This document shows positions 10,900 through 23,103 of a stretch of DNA of 64,000 nucleotides, one piece after another. Positions within the stretch are counted from its first letter, which is position 1, and each line of letters opens with the position of its first letter. Below the pieces are notes generated by a model, which did no database searches, was not told where the DNA came from, and saw only the letters and a program-made list of their open reading frames with translations. Made by a program: the position numbers and the translations under genes. This stretch comes from Nepenthes gracilis (taxonomy: Eukaryota > Streptophyta > Magnoliopsida > Caryophyllales > Nepenthaceae): the NCBI GenBank assembly GCA_033239525.1, contig BSYO01000006.1:14904175-14968174 (forward strand), written 5' to 3'.

Positions 10900-11470
10900 T
10901 GTTTTGTGAAGACATATTCCAAAATAAAAATATGGTGATTTAGCCAACGTATTAAAGTTTCCTCAATAAAATTTTCATAGGATAAATCGGCCATTAACAA
11001 TTTGTAAAAATTAACATATCCGCGAGCATAACAGCAGGTTATAGAACCAACTTCATGATGTATATTTCTGAAATTTGGCTATTCTCGCATGGTAACGACA
11101 AATATTATTCCAGAATAAAAATACAGTGATTTAGCTAACATCTTAAAATATATTTGGTAAAAATTTTATGGTATGAATAGATCAAATAAAGTATGTAAAA
11201 ATTCGGATATCAGTATGGTGCAACAGAGTTCAGCAACAGTGTCCCATTTTGACATGTTGCTGAACTTTGCTCATTTTAACATGGTAACGGCAAGGATTAT
11301 TTCAGAAACAAGATATGGGTAATTAGCCAACATATTAAACGATATACAATAAAAATTTCATGGCATGAATCGATCAAATAAGGTATGAAAAAATTCAGAT
11401 ATCAGCAAGGTGTTGCAGAGTTCAGCAACAGAGTCTCATTTTGACATGTTGCTAAACATTACTCATTCGA
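10900..11470. repeat. About 185-bp tandem repeat, two good copies and one diverged
   Basis: The copies at about 11091-11280 and 11281-11470 share CATGGTAACG(A/G)CAA, the block ending GATCAAATAA(A/G)GTATG, and CAGAGTTCAGCAACAG...TTTTGACATGTTGCT. A weaker third copy precedes them from about 10900. They lie inside the minus-strand LTR-like region. Confidence 0.75.
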
Positions 11471-12696
11471 GCATAGATTCGGTGCAAATTTTAAGTATTG
11501 GACCAACAATACTTTAAGATAAGATCAAGAATTTAACAACAAATCAATGAGGAGAGGAGTTCTTGTCCAAATTAATGTAGAATAAGTTTTGAACTCCTGA
11601 CTCTAAACAGCCCTTAGCTTCACTCACCTCTGCTTTTCTCACTCTATTTGTCATCTCTTTCTCCCACTTTTCCCACCGTTTTTTTCAGTTTTCTTTTATG
11701 GATTTCTAGATATATTTGTCCCCTAAAATTGAGTCATTGGTTAAATTTTTTGGTGTTGCCACCTGCCCCATAAGGTGGCAAATTCTCAGCTGCCCAAGGG
11801 ATGATTCAGCCATGCAAACTGTCAAGTTGTTGCTCCCTCCTTAAGCCACTTGTTGGAACTTTATTAGTGATTAATTGGATACATGTTAAATCTTCTTAAG
11901 TGCCATGTGTCCCCCAAATTTTGCCATGAAAGAATTGTTTTTCTTTTAATTAATAAAAGAGGGGAATGCGGAGGGGGTGTGTGTTGTGTTAGTGGCTGTC
12001 GTGTCTTACTTCTCCCCTAGCCCCACCAAAATCCTTTCCTTCTTCAATTTTTTTTCTAAGTGTTGGAACTTGAAGGGGATGACATGTGTCCCTCAATAAC
12101 TAATTAAAATTTAATTGTTAAGGGTGTATTAAAATTGGCTTAATTTATATATGTTGGCTGCCCCCTTCTAATTTCCTATTTCCACCAATTTTTTCTAAGT
12201 GTATAAACTTTTATATGGCTGCTATCGGTTCCTTATAAATATTAATTTCAATAATAAATTTTAGTTAGATTGTTATCTGAAAGTTTCAGCAGCTTCCGAG
12301 TTAGTTTTGGGTCTGCCGGAACACTAATTGAATCAACAGAAACTTGTTCGGTTATAACTCGAGTCTAGCGATTTAATTCTTATTTGATTTGAGCTATATT
12401 TAATCAATCAGGTCAAGTTTGTTTGCTAATCGGGTGTAATTTTGGTAACCAGGTTATCTTATCGTCAACTGAAATTAATTTAATTATTAATCAATTGATA
12501 ATTTATTAACAGAATTACTTATATATTATTCATTCTATCATTTATTAATCGAAATTAAAGTCAATTTTATCAAATAAATTTTTATGATATTTTAGTGTGA
12601 GTTCCTAGTTTCTGAATTTTTACTATTCATTGACCATAATTTTTCATAAATTAATTTAGCTTACCGAATTATGAATAATGAAATCACGGTCCCTAC

Positions 12697-13132
12697 ACAG
12701 TTGGGGTCGTCATTATAATTACAACACATCTAGCATGGAATGATGTTTCGGAGAGCTCAAGAATGGCCGTCAACCACAAGAAGGCAATGATAGGAGTTAG
12801 GAATGATATCATTAGTTTTAGTAACGAAGATATGACACATGTAACTTTTTCATATTCTGATTCCTTGGTTGTATCTGCGCTGATCTTTAATGGTAATGTG
12901 GACTATCAATTAAAATTGATGTTTATTGATAATGAAAGTTTAAAAAATTTGCTTTATCTTGATGCATACTTTAAATTGAGATTAAAATTAAGTCAAATGA
13001 AAACCACCAAAGGACCCCTGCATAGACTGGACAACGAATCGGTACCTATTCAGGGGGTCGTCTAACTTAGAGTTATGCCAGGCACCTATCTGAGGATGGC
13101 CTCCAAGATACTTTCTTTCTTGGTAGTAGACC
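12697..13132 (+). pseudogene. Tat-lineage gypsy protease, N-terminal part
   Basis: The open stretch 12763-13065 and its continuation to 13132 carry the Tat-type protease lead-in: an ISFSNEDM block, then ...FNGNVDYQLKLMFIDNESLKNLLYLDAY.... The catalytic Asp-Thr/Ser-Gly is degenerate (FIDNES), so the enzyme is dead. A stop follows VPIQGVV near 13063. The protease would cleave the Gag-Pol polyprotein. The frame is cut at 13132 by a solo LTR and resumes at 15384 in register; removing the LTR and one duplication copy leaves the frame intact. The Tat gag and 5' LTR are not visible to the left, where the LTR-like region ends at 12696. Confidence 0.8.
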
Positions 13133-15383
13133 TGTAAGATCCCGATTCTGAAATATCATAATTATGGATTAATTATATAAATGATAATCATATTTAAATT
13201 TAAAATTGTGAAAAAATTTGATACCGAAATAGAATAAAGTGAAATGGGCCGACGAAGTGCAAGGCATCGAGTGCCTACTAGGTGCAAAAATGCATCAGTA
13301 ACCGCTCGAGGCGGAGGCTGGAGCAGCCCTCGGCTACGAGTAGGGGACTCGAGCACACTTCTACGCAAACAGTGGCTCGAGCACCGCTCGACGGGCGCTC
13401 GAACGGCACTCCACGGGTAAGTCACGTGGTTCCTTCTTCTTCGTGTTTAAAAGGGAATTTGGGGGTTCTTTTTCTCCAGGAACTCAACGGCAAAACGGGA
13501 AGGAGAGAAGAGAGGAAGGAGAGAGAAAAGAAAGGAAAGGAAAAATCTTCTGATCCACTTCGATCAGAGAAATGGTAACTGTAAATCGAGCTCAGGAAAG
13601 TGTACCTCGAATGCTATTTTCTATTTTTACTACTTTTCTATATCTCTAAAAATGTATTTATTTTCCTATTAACACCAGTAAATAACACCTGTTTTTTTCG
13701 ATTAATTAGTCAGATTTTAAGTTTACTTGTATATACTACCGATTATACCTCTAATTTCATGAAAATACATATATTCGGTGTCTATTTATCGTTTGACAGT
13801 TTTGGCTAAACCCTAGGTACGAAAATGAACGGTTTTAATGATTTTTATCCATAATTTCTATTGTATAAAAGTTAATCTGTATTGAGATAAAGCTCAGGTG
13901 TAATTTGTTTCTGAAAATTTCACACAAACTTATACTGTTAAATCACTATGGACTTCTAAAGCAAAACTGAAGGGTTAATTAAAATATTTCTGACTGATTT
14001 TCAAGAACTGAACTGCTATAAGTTAAGGAAAATATTTTTGACACTGTTAATTAGGACACAAGACTGATATACGGTCAGACTAGATTTTTCGACATGCCTT
14101 AGAACGTTACGGTAGTAATTGAGGATAACTATATCCATAGAGTTATATGTGGTCCGCCCTTCCTCAATACGTTAACCTAGAGGGTAGATACTGTACTGGC
14201 CGACAATACTGTACCGAATCCCATGAGTCGGTAGAGTTATATGTGGTCCACCCTTCCTCAGGGCGTTAACCTAGAGGGTAGATACTGTACTGACAAACAA
14301 TACTGTACCGAATCCCACGAGACGGGATGTCCCACGAGAAGGGACAACTAATACTGCCATTTGATTATGTGGAGTGAACATAATCTATCTTCGATTATTT
14401 ATCTCCTCTACTAGTAGGGTCTACTGGTCGGGTCCATACTGATAGAAAAGAGGATTTTTTTATAATTCACAGATTTAGTACTGATTTCTGATTTCTGAAT
14501 TATGTTTGCTGACGTATGGTTTTTGAAACTTAATTTCATTGTATTAAGTTTTGTCTTCTTTCATGTACTTTATACTACCACCATGAAAGAATATTTTCAT
14601 GTTAACTGTTCACCTACACTTATGTTTAGCACAGAAGCATGTTTTACTGACTTCTAATTTCCGAAACTCAATTTAATATCAATTTATACTTTCTCTGTTT
14701 CCTTGCACTATCCTGACCCCGAATGCTTCCATACTTTGGTAAGATCATATAACTATTATGCGTAACAGAATTTACTACATGTATGCATATACTTTGATGG
14801 GTTTTGGCTCATTGTTTTACTATTTTTTCCCTCCAGATGAAACTATAAAGCTTGTACCTAACAAGAAAGAGTGATTTAGAACTCAATCCGAAGATTTCTA
14901 GAGATTTTGGAGAAACAGTTGGATGTAAAGACCTGATTTTTTATATAAGATTTTGTATATGGATCTTCTGTATATGGATTTTTGTATATAGAATGTATGT
15001 GATACATGTGATGAAATAGAATTGTGCTTCTACAGGTTTATAGTTTTGCTTCTATTATATACTTTTTGATTTCTGTACAGGTCCTAGTTGGCATCACACT
15101 TCTGAACTATTAGTATAGTGGATAGGAAATGTAAATTGTAAGCTATAAATAGCTATACATCGTCTGTGATCCCGTGTTTGTGATAAGAATATTTATAAAT
15201 AGGGTTCATGATGTTATACTGTATATCCGTGGGTTATAAGCAGGTTCTATGTTTCAATTTAGCCCAATTTTAGGGGAGGCTCCGTCGGTTTTCTCCTCAA
15301 ACTTTAAGTTGCGTTTGGGTTTAGGTTTCTATTTTCTATATTGACAAAATGTTCTGAGGACAAAAAAAAACCGTTCCATCATA
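13133..15383 (+). mobile_element. Solo LTR inserted in the Tat protease
   Basis: A 2251-bp LTR beginning TGTAAGATCCCGATTCTG and ending CCGTTCCATCATA, its terminal CA mutated to TA. It is related to the solo LTR at 44266: same start, same end (CCGTTCC(A/G)TCA(C/T)A), a U3 block with repeated GCTCGAGC, and a shared mid-block with a GAACATAATCTATC landmark. The flanks are agacc (13128-13132) and agagc (15384-15388), a 5-bp target duplication with one substitution, so the insertion is old. TATA-like GTTTAAAAGG lies at about 13443. It contains a direct duplication of about 120 bp (14105-14205 and 14226-14325, around GTAGAGTTATATGTGGTCC). No coding domains. Confidence 0.88.
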
Positions 15384-15735
15384 AGAGCTTCCCTCAGTCT
15401 ACAATACCATCCTTGGACATCCCTATTTAACGGATTTTGAGGTAGTCATTTCAATCCCACATTTAAAAATAAAGTTTTTGACTCTATATGGCATAGGAGA
15501 AGTCTTCGGTGACCAGATGACCGGACAGACATGTCACTTATCCAAAATCACTCAAACACCCCCCGGTCAACCAATAGAGGGCCTCAACCTCCACGACGTA
15601 ACCACTTGGTTGCAAACTCAATCAAGAGAATCTACAAACCAAATCCCTTTAGACCCCAATAATCTAGAAAAGTACATTCAGATAGGAAGTCCACTGTCAG
15701 AACCTCTCCGAAGCCAACTTATCGGTTTTCTCTGA
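15384..15735 (+). pseudogene. Tat protease C-terminal part and linker
   Basis: Directly after the LTR the plus frame reads LPSVYNTILGHPYL, the conserved C-terminal Tat protease block, and then stays open through 15735 (TGA). The join with the part before 13132 is in register, which validates both LTR borders. The linker to RT follows, with a QTPPGQPIEG segment. Confidence 0.8.
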
Positions 15736-15739
15736 TGGG

Positions 15740-16690
15740 ATTCCGACATTTTTTCCTAGAAACCTAGCGACATGCCTGGAATGCCGATTGGAGTAATGGT
15801 TCATAAATTGCTCCTAGATCCTGGTTGCAAACTTGTCCAGTAGAAATGAAGGAATTATTCGGTTAAAAAACTGGTTGCCAATTGTGAAGAGGTGAAGAAA
15901 CTGCTTGACGCTAGATTTATCAGAAAGTTTCAATATCCAGATTAGTTATCTAACGTAGTCAAGGTCAAGAAGAGTAACAAGAAGTGGTAGATGTGCATTG
16001 ATTTCATCAATGTCAACAAAGCATGTTCGAAGGATAGTTTTTTGTCACCGAGGAATGATTTGCTCGTAGACTCAATGTTTAGACACGAACTGTTGAGTTT
16101 CATGGATACATACTTAAGCTACAACCAAATTCGGATGAGCTCAAAGGATGAGGAGCACATGTCATTCATGACCGACCAGGGGACATACTGTTATAAAGTT
16201 ATACTGTTATAACGTTATACCATTCGGATTAAAGAATGTCAATACCACCTACCACTGACTCATCAACAAAATTTCAAGGCCTAGATCGGACAAAATATGG
16301 AAGTTTATGTGGACGACATGCTCGTCAAGAGTAGGACGACCGAAAACCATATTTGTGATCTAGTCGAGGTATTCAATGCCCTTTGGGCACATCAGATGAA
16401 GCTCAATCTGACAAAGTGTATATTCGGAGTGACCTCTAAAAAATTTTTGGGTTTCATTATTTCACATCGAGGAATTGAAGCAAACCCTGAAAAGATCAAG
16501 GATATCCTTGATATGAACCCACCTCGAACCATGAAAGAAAACCAAAAGCTAACCTGGAGGTGGGTAGTATTCTCCTGCTTCTTGGCTAAGTCAGCCAAAA
16601 AGTATTTGCCTTTCTTCAAAACTTTGAGGGGGACAAAGGCAGCCGGTCTTCAATGGACAACTAACTGTGAAGTTACGTTCTGAGAGCTCA
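15740..16690 (+). pseudogene. Tat reverse transcriptase
   Basis: Reverse transcriptase remnant that would copy element RNA into DNA. Visible blocks in order: an EEVKKLLDARFIRKFQYP region (about 15880-15945), MCIDFINVNKACSKDSF (15991), LLSFMDTYLSYNQIRMS (16090-16135), a GTYCYKV block (16180), VYVDDMLVKS with the catalytic YVDD (about 16303-16330), and CIFGVTSKKFLGFIISHRGIEANPEKI (16417-16500). A small duplication of GTTATACTGTTATAAC at 16195-16215 shifts the frame before the fingers-palm block. At least eight stops. The sequence type and the second RNase H downstream place it in the Tat lineage. Confidence 0.85.
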
Positions 16691-17130
16691 AGGACTATCT
16701 CTCAAACCCACCACTTTTGGCTTCCCATTAAAACTGCAAGGTGTTGTATTTGTATCTTACTATCTCCAGTACCACCTTAAATTCAGTCCTAATTCGACAA
16801 CAGTACAACGTGAACGGCCTGTGTACTATGTCAGTAAGATTTTGACAGACCCAGGGACTCGATATTCTCATGTGAAAAGGATGGCTCTAGCACTTGTATA
16901 TTTTGCCCAAAAACTCTGACTGTATTTTTAGGTGTATAAAATTATTGTCCTGATGAACCAGCTATTAAAAGAAATATTACATAGGCCAAACATGTCAGGA
17001 TGATTGGTCAAGTGGGCCATTAAGTTGGGTGAGTTCAACTTCGAGTTTTGACCAAGGCCGGGTTTAAAACAACGACTGACTTTAACGTTGAAATAACGAC
17101 CCCAACTCTAGAAACCCTCAATCTCATTGA
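16691..17130 (+). pseudogene. Tat first RNase H region, decayed
   Basis: Continues from RT with a VLYLYLTISS block at 16741 and fragments of the gypsy RNase H. Many stops. RNase H would remove template RNA. Only the position and a few blocks support the call. Confidence 0.55.
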
Positions 17131-17420
17131 GATCGACGGTCAGCAAAATACTCCAGCATAAACTTTACATGTGGATGGTTCTTCAATGCAAGTAGGCTGT
17201 GGTGCCAACGTAGTTCTAAGAACTCCTAATGGGTCAGAGATAAAATATTCAATGACTCTTGGATTTTTGAAGGCCAATAATATCGCAGAGTACGAGGCAT
17301 TACTTGTCAAACTTAGGTTGGCCAAGGAGTGCTTGGCCAAGAACATAATCAATTACAGTGACTCAAAATTGGTTATTAATCAAGTCTGAGAGACTTTTGA
17401 GACTCGCAACCAATAGTTTT
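17131..17420 (+). pseudogene. Tat second (archaeal-type) RNase H
   Basis: An open run (about 17161-17389) reads LHVDGSSMQVGCGANVVL, then NNIAEYEALLVKLRLAKE and SDSKLVINQV. The Asp, Glu and Asp positions expected of the catalytic site (VDGS, AEYEAL, SDSKL) are all present. A second RNase H of this type after the first is a hallmark of Tat-lineage elements. A TGA follows INQV at 17387. It is one of the best preserved parts of this pol. Confidence 0.8.
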
Positions 17421-17639
17421 CTAAGTATCTCTCAAAAGTTTGAGGCCTGACTTCAACATTTGATAATATGGAGATGATCGACATTCCAAGATAAAAGAAT
17501 AGGAAAGTTCATTGACTAGCAAGAGCCGCAACGATTGGGGACCCTGAACAATACGCTTGAGAAATACGTGAAGTCCTTGGAGTTCCCAGTATAGATGACC
17601 CAGAGCGAGAAATAACACAAATAACTGATACCGGCAGTT

Positions 17640-18570
17640 GGATGACTCCTTATATGAGACATGTCCAATGACACATTATCAGAAAACTCGGATGAGGCCA
17701 AGCATGTAAAAAAGAGAACAAGTTGGTATACTATTATGGATAGAAAGTTGTACCAACGTGGGTACTCTGTTCCATACTTACAGTGTCTCACGCCAGAAGA
17801 GGCTGACTATGCATTCGAAGAAGTACACCTCGGCATTCATGGATTTCATATTGGGGCAAGAACGTTGCTTTTAAACTCATGAGACAATGATACTATTGGC
17901 CCCCATGAAGCATGACACCATGGAGTTCGTATGGAAACGTGAGAATTTCCAAATGCATAGAAACCTTACCCATCACCCACATATAGAGCTTTGAGGTCAG
18001 CAGTCACCCTAGCTATTAGCACAATGGGTGCTCAATATCTTTAGACCCCTTCCAGTTGTATTTGGGTAGAAAAGGCTCATAATCATTGGAATCAATGTTT
18101 TCACGAGGTCAAAGTCATCCCACTAGTCGAATCGCTGCATAGAATGCGATTGAATTCGTTCGACAAAGCATTGTGTATAGATTTGGCATCCCGAAAGTCA
18201 TAGTGATTGATAATGGGACGCAATTCACTAGCAAGTGTTTCATAAAGTATTGTGCTAACTTGAGGATAAAGTTAGTTTACACTTCCGTTGCCTACCTGCA
18301 AACTAACGAATAAGTAAAAATTACTAACCGCACAATACTGTACGGTTTGAAGACAAAGCTTGAAAGTGTTGGGAGCTCATGGGTAAACGAGCTACCATCT
18401 GTCTTACGGTCATATAGGATGACACTAAGAGAATCAACCCGAGAGACACCCCTTAGCATATACTATGGGACCGAGGCCGTCATACCAATAGAGGTCGGAC
18501 TGCCGAATCTCCGAGTTGAATATTTTGACTCGCTCAACTCACAAAGGCTTCTGAGAGAATTTTGATCTAC
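17640..18570 (+). pseudogene. Tat integrase, zinc-binding and core domains
   Basis: The open run 17661-17882 carries the HHCC lead-in: ...DRKLYQRGYSVPYLQCLTPEEA... then EVHLGIHGFHIG. From 17883 to about 18180 the core is shattered. It is readable again from about 18180 as FGIPKVIVIDNGTQFTSK, with the second core aspartate, and as 18347-18565 (LESVGSSWVNELPSVLRSYRMT ... ETPLSIYYGTEAVIPIEVGLP), the normal end of the Tat core. The glutamate region near 18305 contains a stop. Integrase would insert cDNA into the genome; this copy cannot. Confidence 0.85.
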
Positions 18571-18860
18571 TTGAAGAAAACTAAAACCTAGCACGATTGC
18601 AGACAGCAGCTTATCAGTAAAAGATTGCTAGATACTATAATAAGAAGGTGAGAGCGCGTAAATTTGAAGTGGGAGATTTAATGCTACGATGTATTGAAGC
18701 CATTAGTAAGAATACCAACCAAAACAAACTCTTACCTAATTGGGAGGAGCCGTTCCTAGTCTTGGCCCTTCTTTGAAATAGAGCATACAAGTTACGTAAC
18801 CAGAATGAAAAATTAGTCCATTGGACATGAAATATCTCTCATCTCAAAAAAAATACTATC
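18571..18860 (+). pseudogene. Tat integrase C-terminal tail
   Basis: Fragments around 18640-18690 (RARKFEVGDLMLR) and 18720-18850 (a LLPNWEEPFLV block and HLKK near the end) match the typical end of Tat pol. Several stops. Pol homology ends at about 18860. Confidence 0.7.
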
Positions 18861-19357
18861 AGTGAATGTACTTATGGTCATGTAAGATCAATTTGTATCA
18901 TTTAGAGTGCTTGTAAACTTTATGACAATTTATTAATAAAATAATTATTTATTATTTATTCATATGAATGCTTGTCTATTATTTCATAAAATTGCATGAC
19001 TTAGGCTGCCCCTAAATCAGGTGAGATCTGTTCACCTACCCTTGACCCACACTTGGTGGTCAATGAAACTCGATCAAGTTACCGAACAGCCCGAACCAGT
19101 TAGGACTGTTAAAACTTGGTCATGGAACAAAACGGCCCTAATGAGGCTAAAGATTAAAAACTTATGGGGCTTCCTTAAAGTACAAATGTAAAAACCTCTA
19201 AGGTATATCGTTAGCTAATCATGGTCCAAAAAATTGAAGTTAAACACATAAGAACTCTGATACCCTCCGACTTGTATGAGGGACAAAGGTAATGTATGGA
19301 CGATGGCTTAAGTAATCTTAAGAGCCCATTATTTAAGTATATAATGTCTAGCCAACT

Positions 19358-19388
<31 letters not shown>

Positions 19389-19560
19389 GTGTATATATAT
19401 ATATATGTATAGATAACCAAGAGAGAGAAAGAATCATTGACACAATGATGAAAATTTTTATTCTATTGTAAAAGAATGTTACAATTGCAAGTACGATAAA
19501 AAAAATAAAAAATATAAATATTTATTTTGGGGGAGGATTGGACTGCAAAATCTCTGACAA
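18861..19560. other. Non-coding spacer between Tat pol and antisense ORF
   Basis: No coding signal. AT-rich, with a TA/TG microsatellite at 19358-19411. This is the position where Tat elements carry non-coding DNA before an antisense extra ORF and the 3' LTR. Confidence 0.6.
19358..19411. repeat. TA-rich dinucleotide microsatellite
   Basis: Three TA runs separated by TG units. Confidence 0.85.
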
Positions 19561-19784
19561 AGACCCCCAAGAGTCCACATCATCTTTGGGACAGTACAAC
19601 ACACCTAAGCAATGATGTGCACTGGCGATCCTAGGATGAAGTATGGAAATTCAAATATTAGGAGCCACCATTTTAATGATGTGCCGATAGATGCCAATAC
19701 TGTCCCAATACCTACACTCCATGACCCGCCTGATGTCACCCAAACTAATAGACATCCAAAGCTCACTCTCTACCCTAAAGTACT
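19561..19784 (-). pseudogene. C-terminal end of the Tat antisense ORF (tentative)
   Basis: The minus strand left of the 24-kb insertion should continue the antisense ORF broken at 44025, because the two flanks carry matching target duplications (gtact 19780-19784 and gttct 44025-44029). I see an open minus-strand run here without a diagnostic motif, so the call rests on position. Confidence 0.4.
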
Positions 19785-22116
19785 TGTCACGAATCCAGAC
19801 CAAGCAGATCAATTTAAAAAATTAATTAGAATTTCTAAAATCTAAAATCCTAAATAATTTTAAAGAAATAATACTAAATCCCAAAATTCGGGTGTGACAA
19901 ACCAAAATATACAACTCAAAAAAATTAAAATCCTCATAAGACCTCATCGAACAACCAACCCGATAATATAAATACGACCTGTTCTACAATCATCGTAAGG
20001 GAGGTAAAAATTAAACCAAAATTTATGATCATACATAGCATAATATCCAAATTATTCTCGAAATGTAATCATAAGCCTATACCCGGCCAATTCCATAATA
20101 CAATCGCATCAATTACCAAATTAAATAATAATAGAACCAAAACTCACCGAATCAAACGAATGACTGACCGATCACGTCCTAACTCCTGCAATGCATCCGA
20201 ACCTTCTACTCTGAAGGGACAAAACAGAAAAATAAGTCTAATACCCAACAAATATTATATTTAGTCAAAATGAGTCGAATAAATTAGATGAAAAGTCAAA
20301 TGGATAAAAATCTTTTCCAATGACATGATAAATCTAAATCGCCGATATAACAAACCCAATAAAAATCCAAGATCCAAATTTCAAAATCCAATGGTAGTCT
20401 CGTACTTAAATCAAATATCCAAGTCCAAATAAATGTCCAAATTCTGAAAATAGTCATCGTCGGGACGTATATATATATAAATATAAATATATATAACCAA
20501 AACAAAGATGATTCGGACCAATTCCAAAGCCGATGTCGATCTGAGTCAAAATTCAAATCCGAGACATAGTCCAAGTCCAAATCCAAGGCCCGATCAGCTT
20601 GTAATTTGCGGCACAATTTGGTAGCCGGATGATTCAATAGCGTACACTAAAGCAGAACAAACACCGCGACAGATATTTCAAAGGTCCGGATCAAAACATA
20701 TAATCAAAATCGTTTGTACGAGATATACCAAGCCCAATTATAGGCAAAATCGGCAAATCTCAAATCCAAGTCCAAAAATCAATATTCAAATCAAAGTCCA
20801 ATACCAATCAATACAAAAATACAAATTATGTATCAAATTTGAGTTCTAATTATTTAAAGACTAGCTTGAGGAAAGGTTACACATAATCCCAATAGCCTTA
20901 GGCTAAAATTTATGTACTGTGTACCCATAGATATGGTTGCTCACTATATTTTGTCACTCGTGGTTTTGAGTACATTCCTCAAGCTTGTCAAATATATTAG
21001 GACATCCAAATATATTCTAAGCTCAAATCAAATTATCCAAATAGAAATGGTCACTACTCCAAACCTTTTCTTCCGGCAGAAAGGGATTTCCAAATAAATC
21101 TCCCCGTTGGGAGCTGGCCAGAGTCCAATAATCAAAATCCAAATGTAGTGACCACAACCCGACACATGCATGTGAAAATGCACGGCCAATGCAAGTTTCG
21201 TGTACATTTTTATTACACATACTGATAAAAATATACACTAAATCCAATAAATTTTTCGGGCTTCCAAAAAAATAATAAATTCCTAAAATCATAAAATCCA
21301 TATTTAAAGCCCCCAAAATAATCCAATAAACTCCACATACATGTCTAGAATAAATTAAATTGGTGTACAAAAATTCATGCATGTTAGTACAAAACTTCAA
21401 ATAGTATCTAAAATACATCGATGTAAAATCCAGACCAAAGAGTGGGTTTACAGATACTTGCGTCGATCGTATATTCCGTAGATCTAAAAAATTGATACTC
21501 CGAGGCACAAATCACGCACCTCTTTCCTCACTGTTGTCCACTGCTTGCGAACCCAGGCTTGCTTTCATGCTGTGCAGCTTCTGCACACACCGCCGGACAC
21601 CCACGGCCACCGTCGATTGCCGGCGTGCCACCATCAGCCGTCGTTGACCACCTCTGAACACCGTCGCTCCTTCCTCTGTCCTGCATCGAGCGGTATCTCT
21701 CACCTGTGCGCTTCTCTCTTCCTTGTTGCGCAACTTCTGCGCACTCCGCCAAACACCCATGACGACTGCCGGTCGCCGACGTCCACCAGCAACCACCGTC
21801 AACCACCGTCGCAACGCTACCTCTACGCGCCGCCATTAAGAACGCTGCCGACAAACTCCATGGGCCTCCTCGACGGTTTTCTCTTTATGAAACCACCACC
21901 ACTGGCTATACCGACCACCATCACAAACCCATGAGCCACCGACAACCACTGGCATCAGCGTCTCCTCGCCGTATGACGCCATCGTCGGTCGTCACTTTCC
22001 TCCTTGCCCGGCTTCTCTCTCTCTCCTCGTTTCTTCTCCTGAAACCCTCATCCCCAAATCCATCCTTATCTCCTTTTTTTTTCATTTTCATTTTCATTTT
22101 TTTCTTTTTCATTTTC

Positions 22117-22200
<84 letters not shown>

Positions 22201-22400
22201 TTCTATTTTAGTTTTTCATTTTTTTAATCCAAATTTCGAATTAATACCCGGGTGATAATACAGGCGCACCCCGAGCGCCAGCCCAACCGATTCAAATATC
22301 CTCCCAAAATTTCTCAATATTTAAATAATTCTGTCACGGCTAATTTGTCTAAAATTATAATTAATATTAAATTAATTTGAATAAAATCCGGGATATTACA
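19785..22400 (-). mobile_element. 3' LTR of the 24-kb chromovirus
   Basis: 2616 bp, pairing with 41499-44024. On the minus strand it starts TGTAATATCCCGGATTTTAT and ends GGTCTGGATTCGTGACA. It holds a long TTA microsatellite (22118-22200), a GC-rich stretch (21500-22060) with an internal duplication around CTTCTGC(A/G)CAC(A/T)C(A/C)GCC (about 21578 and 21735), and short TA runs at 20468-20495. ORFs here (21512-21934, 21023-21508) are not conserved between the two LTR copies and I treat them as chance. Confidence 0.9.
22118..22200. repeat. TTA microsatellite, about 27 units
   Basis: Uninterrupted TTA repeat in the 3' LTR. The partner LTR has only about 9 units at 43795-43822, so the tract has changed length since insertion. 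Confidence 0.95.
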
Positions 22401-22413
22401 TTCTACCCTCCTT
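22401..22413 (-). other. Polypurine tract of the 24-kb chromovirus
   Basis: AAGGAGGGTAGAA on the minus strand, ending at the 3' LTR start. It is preceded by the ATTTCGAGGATGAAATTTTTG run typical of chromovirus 3' ends. Confidence 0.8.
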
Positions 22414-23103
22414 ACAAAAATTTCATCCTCGAAATTTACGCCTCTCAATCTTAACCTCAATTATCCAACAATGAGGATATTCTTCCAAACTTTGTCTTCG
22501 CACTTCTCAATACTTTTCTTTGATCAAATGATTTCTCCAAATCTGATCCTCAATACTAAATCCTTTCTATTCCAAAATCCGAAATGAAGCTTTAACACAA
22601 CACAAATTCTCGTCAATGGATGAAGATTCCGATCCAAGCAATTCGAATGATCATTCACATATGTATCATACAAATCACATAAGACATATCATGTCCATAC
22701 ATTAAATTCAGAGATAAGGCTAATTTGCAGACTGCCTCTCCGACCTACCGAACACTTGGAAGACTCCGATAAACCTTATCTTTAAATTACTCGACGACCT
22801 CCAAACTCAAAATTCTTCTTTTCAAGGTGCTTCCATAAACATCTGACCATCCACATCGAACTTCAAATCCGATTGCAAATCGATCTCCTACTTGAAACCC
22901 CAAATCACATCTTGTGACAAATAGCCAAAAGTCTACACACTTTCACTACGCTACTCTGATTGATCATCTGCCTCCAATCAAAATTAGAAGTTTCAGAATC
23001 AAAATATCTTACAATATTCTCATCTCAACAACATGCCAATAACGAATCTTGAGAACGACATCCAGAAACACAAATCTCGAGGCTTCTTCTTCTACTCAAC
23101 TTC
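22414..23103 (-). pseudogene. Integrase C-terminal and chromodomain remnant of the 24-kb chromovirus
   Basis: Read on the minus strand, about 22870-22720 contains a decayed GPF/Y-type integrase tail (LKIRFIGVFQVF), and the last 200 bases before the polypurine tract contain chromodomain-like fragments (QIWRNHLIKEK...). The chromodomain of such elements directs integration to chromatin. Many stops. The reading is cut at 23103 by the three-LTR array and resumes at 38540. Confidence 0.65.

Larger units (their letters stand above)
9140..12696 (-). mobile_element. LTR-like non-coding region, minus orientation
   Basis: The right end reads ...ATCACGGTCCCTACA, i.e. an LTR start TGTAGGGACCGTGAT on the minus strand, and directly borders Tat coding sequence at about 12697. 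At 9170-9420 it carries, in antisense, the mid-LTR block seen in the other LTRs (CCACACAATC landmark, then a short GGTATGC block). A minus-strand TATA-like ATAAAAGAAAAC lies near 11690, followed by a purine-rich leader. The left end and target duplication were not found, and 3.5 kb is long for this group, so more than one insertion may be present. No coding region; stops are frequent in all frames. The segment 9700-10700 is dotted with CCGGTTCA motifs. Confidence 0.4.

Noticed and set aside
12763..13065. A host aspartic protease gene
   Set aside because: It is directly continuous, across the solo LTR, with Tat protease, RT and integrase sequence.
21512..22227. ORFs in a GC-rich region that could look like a small Ala/Arg/Pro-rich gene
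   Set aside because: The region is the LTR leader of the 24-kb chromovirus. The partner LTR at 42939-43870 does not keep the frames.
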